This document shows, piece by piece, positions 5,648 through 8,693 of a stretch of DNA of 8,693 nucleotides. A model generated the notes under the pieces. It was not told the origin of the DNA, did not search any database, and saw only the letters and a program-made list of their open reading frames with translations. The stretch covers positions 1 to 8,693 of the forward strand of contig PLYG01000499.1 of the NCBI GenBank assembly GCA_003153335.1, written 5' to 3'. Every line of letters begins with the position of its first letter. Position 1 is the stretch's first letter. The position numbers and the translations under genes were made by a program. The DNA comes from Betaproteobacteria bacterium (GTDB lineage Bacteria; Pseudomonadota; Gammaproteobacteria; Burkholderiales; Casimicrobiaceae).

Positions 5648-6600
5648 CACCAAGTCCTGCCAACTACCGGGGAACTTCTCCGCCTCGCTGGGTGGGTCCG
5701 CCGTCCGAATTCTGCACTTTTTCCAGCGCTTCCTTGCCGAGAACGGAAACACCCGAAACAGAGCGGTCCTTGCGCGGAATGTTGCTGCCCGTTACGAACT
5801 CTTTTTCCTGTTGTGGTTCGACCTTGTTCTCCGTGCCCGCGCAGCCGACAAGCAATGAAGCCGCTACTACGGGCAGAATAATGAAACGCATGTTTTTTGT
5901 CCTTGAGTAACCGGGCCATCCCGGCTTTCTGGCATCGAACTTTAGCAGACTTGCGTGGCCCGGACCAGCGGACGTTTCCCGAACCGCTTGATCGCCGCCG
6001 GCGTGCTGCTCGCGAGGCCGCTCGACTAGGCGCCGGCAGGGGACGTCGCCCGGAGAAGCGTTTTTGCCGAATAATGCGGGTACCGGCGATCCGGTCGTGC
6101 AGGAACCGCCCATCGCTGTCCAGCCATCCCCAGTAGTAATTGAGGAGTCCGGCCGCCCAACCCCAACTGCCGAGCAGGAAAAACCCGGCGAGTCCGGCGG
6201 CGGGCCCTATCCATGCGGCAAGATAGCGCTTGGTAGCGTGGCGAATGTCGACGGGGCGGCCGTCAGCTGTAGTGAGCGCCAGTCCCCAGGTCTTCAAGGC
6301 TAGGGTCCGGCGCCCGTTCGACCAGAATCCGATGCAGTAAATGCCTGCGACCACGACATAGAAAAAAAACAGGAACGCGCTCGAGGTGGATGGAAGTACG
6401 TAGAGTTGTCGCGCCGAAAAGGCAGTTCCGGCGTGCGTCGGCCCGATGATCGGTAGCGCCGCGAAACCGGCGACCAGAAGGAGGGCGAACAACAGGAAGC
6501 CCTCATAAACCAGCGCGCACCACCGCCGGCCCAACCCTGCTGGAAGAGGCGCCTCCGCCGCCGTGGTATCGATGGCCGCACCGGCGCCGGCTGGCGTCAT
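5647..6600 (-). CDS. RDD family membrane protein, reading frame abnormally extended at the 3' end
   Basis: Residues 1-178 are a normal RDD protein: RRW at 25-27 with E33 in helix 1 (30-51), helix 2 at about 74-93, RRTLALKTWGLALTTADGRPVDI at 97-119, a further hydrophobic stretch at 126-150, and the closing HDRIAGT at 168-174. RDD proteins are small inner-membrane proteins; some have been linked to ion transport, but the function here is unknown. The ATG at 6600 overlaps the DUF3106 stop by 4 bases (ATGA), so it is translationally coupled. After residue ~180 the frame runs on for about 137 arginine-rich, non-homologous residues to a stop at 5647, covering the downstream lipoprotein gene out of frame. 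One extra base in the T5 run at 6061-6065 would instead end it at 6026 as a 191-residue protein. I consider 6026-6600 the functional part. Confidence 0.75.
   Translation of the reverse strand: MTPAGAGAAIDTTAAEAPLPAGLGRRWCALVYEGFLLFALLLVAGFAALPIIGPTHAGTAFSARQLYVLPSTSSAFLFFFYVVVAGIYCIGFWSNGRRTLALKTWGLALTTADGRPVDIRHATKRYLAAWIGPAAGLAGFFLLGSWGWAAGLLNYYWGWLDSDGRFLHDRIAGTRIIRQKRFSGRRPLPAPSRAASRAARRRRSSGSGNVRWSGPRKSAKVRCQKAGMARLLKDKKHAFHYSARSSGFIACRLRGHGEQGRTTTGKRVRNGQQHSAQGPLCFGCFRSRQGSAGKSAEFGRRTHPARRRSSPVVGRTW
5664..5891 (-). CDS. Small lipoprotein with a TGSNIPRKDR motif, unknown function
   Basis: A 75-residue predicted lipoprotein. The ATG at 5891 has AAGGA about 8 bases before it. Residues 1-17 are a lipoprotein signal ending in LLVGC (lipidated C17). 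The mature part is short and charged: EPQQEKEFVTGSNIPRKDRS, then VLGKEALEKVQNS. The VTGSNIPR string resembles the opening motif of TonB-dependent receptor plugs and also recurs, as far as I recall, in small unnamed betaproteobacterial lipoproteins. No enzyme domain is present. It lies downstream of the RDD gene and is completely overlapped, in another frame, by the abnormal 3' extension of that gene. A possible extended -10 (TGCTAAAGT, - strand, 5939-5947) suggests its own promoter. Confidence 0.7.
   Translation of the reverse strand: MRFIILPVVAASLLVGCAGTENKVEPQQEKEFVTGSNIPRKDRSVSGVSVLGKEALEKVQNSDGGPTQRGGEVPR
5909..5926 (-). other. Hairpin in the presumed leader of the TGSNIPR lipoprotein gene
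   Basis: On the - strand CCGGG-ATGG-CCCGG forms a perfect 5 bp stem with a 4-base loop, extended by one G-T and one A-T pair. It lies just upstream of the AAGGA ribosome site, so it might affect translation, or mark the end of the RDD transcript. Confidence 0.3.
5939..5947 (-). promoter_or_regulatory. Possible extended -10 (TGCTAAAGT) for the lipoprotein gene
   Basis: Read on the - strand, TGC-TAAAGT is an extended -10 element with 4 of 6 matches to TATAAT, about 48 bases upstream of the ATG at 5891. No -35 element is evident. Confidence 0.25.
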
Positions 6601-7100
6601 CGGGCGGCGGGTGGCGCCGGGGCTGGCGTCGGGCGACCCGGCGTCGGGTCGGCGCTGGACGAACTGTGCTGTCCCGCGGGGGCGCGACGCAATTCCTGCC
6701 GCTGCTCCTGCGGCAGGCTTTGATACTCCACCCATTTGTTGCGCAACTCCTTGCGTTTTTCGGGCGGAAGCTGTTTCAAGCCTTTGAACTTCTCACGCGC
6801 CGCCTGCCGCTCCTGGGAAGAGAGTTTCGCCCACCCCTGCATGCGCTCCTGGATGCGCTGCTGTTCCGCGGCCGGCAGCGTCTGATAGCGTTTGGCCATG
6901 GCCAACCACTTGTTTTTCCTCAGCAAATCCAGTTTGTCCCAATCGGGCGCAAGCGGCGCCAGGACTTGGCGGTTCGGTGCGGAGAGTTCACTCCAGCTTG
7001 GCCCATTGCGTATGGTCTGGGAATGGGCTGGTGCCGGAAGCAACACACTTGCGATCGTCAGCGCCAACCCGATGATTATTCCCCGGAACGCTTCAGCCAA
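6597..7100 (-). CDS. DUF3106 family secreted helical-repeat protein
   Basis: A 167-residue protein. A signal peptide covers about 1-27 (MAEAFRGIIIGLALTIASVL then PAPAHSQ), so it is probably periplasmic. The mature part is built from repeated helical units of about 20 residues with the pattern W..L....R....: LAPDWDKLDLLRKNKW, MAKRYQTLPAAEQQRIQERM, WAKLSSQERQAAREKFKGL, LPPEKRKELRNKW and SLPQEQRQELRR, followed by a proline/serine-rich tail. This is the DUF3106 pattern; its LSSQER/LPPEKR units recall the helical periplasmic CpxP/CnrX-type stress proteins, though homology is not shown. Start is TTG 7100, with AAGGGG 8 bases upstream, overlapping the DUF3619 gene by 25 bases. Ends in a 4 bp overlap with the RDD gene. 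Confidence 0.85.
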   Translation of the reverse strand: MAEAFRGIIIGLALTIASVLLPAPAHSQTIRNGPSWSELSAPNRQVLAPLAPDWDKLDLLRKNKWLAMAKRYQTLPAAEQQRIQERMQGWAKLSSQERQAAREKFKGLKQLPPEKRKELRNKWVEYQSLPQEQRQELRRAPAGQHSSSSADPTPGRPTPAPAPPAAR

Positions 7101-7486
7101 TTTTCGAACCCCTTGTCCAGAAAAGCGTCGACCGGGAGGTCGCTTCCAAGCAATGCGGAGTCCAGCTCCGCTATTTCGCTGGCCTGCTGAAGAATGGTCC
7201 AGTAATCATAAAAATAGGCACCACCGGCGATGATCAGCACAGCAAGCCACAGGCGGAAATCGGTGACGAGCCGCCGCATGCTGCCGATCGTACCGGTGCC
7301 ACCAGCCGTTGCCAGGCCATGCACCGTCGCCGTTTGGGGTGAATCGCTGCGCCCGGCCATCTTGGCCAGCGCGGCCTGTCGAGCCAATTGCAGTTTGTAA
7401 ACGATACCCTGCCGCAGATCGTTGTTTCCCCGGTCGAGCAGCGCCTTGATTTTTTTGGCCAGTTCCTGGTCGTTTTGTGTGTTCAC
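7076..7486 (-). CDS. DUF3619 family one-helix membrane protein, possible anti-sigma factor
   Basis: A 136-residue protein. An N-terminal charged, probably cytoplasmic domain (about 1-78) contains ELAKKIKALLDRGNNDLRQGIVYKLQLARQ-type helix; one membrane helix spans about 79-97 (LWLAVLIIAGGAYFYDYW); the last ~39 residues, with AELDSALLGSDLPVDAFLD and FENWL, are probably periplasmic. This is the DUF3619 layout. Start GTG 7486 overlaps the sigma-factor stop by 4 bases (GTGA) and has AAGGGG about 8 bases upstream, indicating coupled translation; the longer frame up to 7570 lies inside the sigma gene. The topology and the position directly after an ECF-like sigma gene match those of membrane anti-sigma factors. 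That role is inference; I know no published proof. Confidence 0.85.
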   Translation of the reverse strand: MNTQNDQELAKKIKALLDRGNNDLRQGIVYKLQLARQAALAKMAGRSDSPQTATVHGLATAGGTGTIGSMRRLVTDFRLWLAVLIIAGGAYFYDYWTILQQASEIAELDSALLGSDLPVDAFLDKGFENWLKRSGE

Positions 7487-8040
7487 AATGTAATCCCCTT
7501 GATTCTCAAGCTCTCGGCCAGCGCGTGCACGGCCCGCGAACAGTGCGTTTTCACGCTTCCCTGCGAACAACCCATTGCCGCTGCCGTCTCCGCCACGTCC
7601 ATCTCTTCCCAGTAACGCAGCAGAAACGCCTCTCGTTGACGTCCCGGAAGCTTTTCCAGCGCAGTCTCGATAATTTGCATGGTCTGGGCCTGTTGATATT
7701 GGACAGCGGGGTCGACCGTAGCGTTCGACGATGAGTCGAACGCCATGGAATCGAGCGGGTCGTGATCATCGTCCTCACCGTCCCGGCTCTTTCCGGACAG
7801 CGCGGACAGCAGCGTGGTCCAGGTCGAGCGGACCTTGGTGCGCCGAAAGTAGTCGTGGATCGTGTTCTGGAGAATTCTGTGGAAAAGCATGGGCAACTCG
7901 GAGGCGGGCCTGTCCGGATACTTTTCGGCAAGCTTGAGCATCGAGTCCTGAACGATGTCCAGCGCCGCTTCCTCGTCGCGGACAGCGTACTTTGCGTGCT
8001 TGAAGGCGCGTCGCTCGACCTCGGCGAGGAATGCTGCCAT
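7483..8040 (-). CDS. ECF-like RNA polymerase sigma factor
   Basis: About 185 residues. Sigma region 2 lies at roughly 8-72 (ERRAFKHAKYAVRDEEAALD, IVQDSMLKLAEKY, FHRILQNTIHDYFRR). A long acidic linker with GEDDDHDPLDSMAFDSSSN follows. Region 4 at about 127-178 (LEKLPGRQREAFLLRYWEEM, AAAMGCSQGSVKTHCSRAVH) has the helix-turn-helix that binds the -35 element. It would direct RNA polymerase to a dedicated promoter set; targets are unknown. ATG 8040 is the conservative start, but its spacing from AGGA is only 2 bases. A CTG at 8058 is preceded by AGAGGAGAG at good distance and may be the true start. It is the first gene of the operon with DUF3619, DUF3106 and RDD genes, whose starts all overlap. 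Confidence 0.92.
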   Translation of the reverse strand: MAAFLAEVERRAFKHAKYAVRDEEAALDIVQDSMLKLAEKYPDRPASELPMLFHRILQNTIHDYFRRTKVRSTWTTLLSALSGKSRDGEDDDHDPLDSMAFDSSSNATVDPAVQYQQAQTMQIIETALEKLPGRQREAFLLRYWEEMDVAETAAAMGCSQGSVKTHCSRAVHALAESLRIKGITL

Positions 8041-8376
8041 TTCCTGCTGCGTTGACAGAAGACTCTCCTCTCGGCTATCGCGGCGATTATAGGGGGTTTT
8101 GTGGCGTTTTCCCCATACCGACCTCGTTACTGCAATGCAGCAAATTCTTCTTGACCCCGCACCGGCTGCGCGGTAGCCTTGCATCTGTATCACCGGAACT
8201 GCAAAATCCGACCGCAGGCCCCACCCCGACTGGCGACACAATCGCCTGATTGGCTGGAGCGTCGGCGTGTGGAATCCGGCTTTCACCCCTAAGCCAGTAT
8301 GGTGCATGAGTATTCCTAAAGCACCGAGGAAATTTGCAGTGGCGGATTTCGTTCAAAATAGCCACTGAGGTGTCAT
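8041..8376. other. Divergent regulatory region between the sigma operon and ilvB
   Basis: A 336 bp stretch holding the leader and -10 box of the sigma operon (8041-8091), a perfect palindrome CTGCA-A-TGCAG (8130-8140), a possible + strand -35 TTGACC (8151-8156) whose -10 partner is poor, a GGCGA-CACAA-TCGCC hairpin (8232-8246), and a short GGCTT/AAGCC hairpin (8278-8295). A 20-codon open frame runs from 8306 to 8368. I see no clear branched-chain amino acid attenuator. Confidence 0.5.
8086..8091 (-). promoter_or_regulatory. Consensus -10 box (TATAAT) for the sigma factor operon
   Basis: On the - strand a perfect TATAAT lies 28 bases before the CTG at 8058 and 46 bases before the ATG at 8040. 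At 17 bp spacing the -35 position reads GGGGAA, unlike TTGACA. Transcription would start near 8079. Confidence 0.5.
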
Positions 8377-8693
8377 GTGTCAAAAGAGGTCCTGACCGGC
8401 GCGGAAATCGTCATGCGTTGCCTTGCTGCGGAAAAAGTCGAATATGTGTTCGGCTATCCGGGTGGGGCGGTTCTCAATATTTACGATGAATTTTTCAAGC
8501 AGGACAAGGTGAAGCACGTCCTGGTGCGGCACGAACAGGGGGCCGTCCACGCCGCCGACGGGTATTCCCGATCGAGCACAAAGATCGGCGTTGCGCTCGT
8601 GACCTCGGGCCCCGGCGTGACGAACGCGGTCACGGGCATCGCCACCGCGTACATGGATTCGATCCCGCTGGTGATCATCACCGGCCAGGTGCC
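8377..8693 (+). CDS. ilvB: Acetolactate synthase large (catalytic) subunit, N-terminal part
   Basis: First 105 residues of a gene that runs off the window. VLTGAEIVMRCLAAEKVEYV, FGYPGGAVLNIYD, VRHEQGAVHAADGYSR and VALVTSGPGVTNAVTGIATA are the thiamine diphosphate N-terminal domain of acetohydroxyacid synthase. E53 in RHEQGA is the expected glutamate that activates the cofactor. The enzyme condenses two pyruvates, or pyruvate with 2-oxobutyrate, in valine, leucine and isoleucine synthesis. The biosynthetic form (often named ilvI, followed by ilvH and ilvC) is most likely from the neighbourhood. Start GTG 8377 has GAGGTG about 4-9 bases upstream; the ATG at 8375 is in another frame and stops after six codons. 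Confidence 0.95.
   Translation, partial: MSKEVLTGAEIVMRCLAAEKVEYVFGYPGGAVLNIYDEFFKQDKVKHVLVRHEQGAVHAADGYSRSSTKIGVALVTSGPGVTNAVTGIATAYMDSIPLVIITGQV

Noticed and set aside
8151..8179. TTGACC with TAGCCT, 17 bp apart, as the ilvB promoter
   Set aside because: The -35 is good but the -10 matches only 3 of 6, so it is not listed as a promoter.
8041..8307. Upstream extension of the sigma factor frame to 8307
   Set aside because: It spans the -10 box and the divergent region; the sequence is not sigma-like before about 8058.

Overview
This 8.7 kb, GC-rich window looks like a chromosomal segment of a betaproteobacterium, probably of the Rhodocyclales/Nitrosomonadales type. I infer this from three things: a cbb3 oxidase accessory block (ccoG-fixH) beside an FNR-type regulator; the ECF sigma / DUF3619 / DUF3106 / RDD operon lying divergent to an acetolactate synthase gene, which is a gene order I associate with betaproteobacteria; and a short single-module TrhO/UPF0176 protein. 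No RNA genes, insertion sequences or CRISPR arrays were seen.

Left part (1-2676), micro-aerobic respiration. The window opens inside ccoG (fixG), followed by fixH and a small two-helix membrane protein, all on the + strand. Converging on them is an FNR-family oxygen sensor with all four expected cysteine ligands. A near-consensus FNR box lies just upstream of its start codon, suggesting autoregulation. The usual ccoI and ccoS do not follow fixH here. A roughly 33-codon stub of a SafE/TauE-like (sulfite exporter family) membrane protein, divergent from fnr, appears to be the remains of a lost gene.

Middle part (2676-5891). A conserved-looking 378-residue protein of unknown function is followed by trhO, a rhodanese-fold tRNA uridine hydroxylase. 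trhO overlaps tail-to-tail with a small lipoprotein gene. Divergent from that lipoprotein is ppa, a complete family I inorganic pyrophosphatase with all recognisable active-site residues and a perfect TATAAT -10 box. A second small lipoprotein carrying a TGSNIPRKDR motif sits on the - strand after it.

Right part (5647-8058, - strand). This is a tightly packed operon: ECF-like sigma factor, DUF3619 one-helix membrane protein (4 bp overlap), DUF3106 secreted helical-repeat protein (25 bp overlap), RDD membrane protein (4 bp overlap). The arrangement resembles sigma / anti-sigma / periplasmic sensor modules and is the best candidate in the window for an incompletely described system. The RDD reading frame runs past its natural end, apparently through a one-base deletion in a five-base homopolymer, and overlaps the downstream lipoprotein gene out of frame.

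Right edge. After a 336 bp divergent regulatory region comes the start of the acetolactate synthase large subunit gene (ilvB/ilvI), first enzyme of branched-chain amino acid synthesis, cut by the window end.
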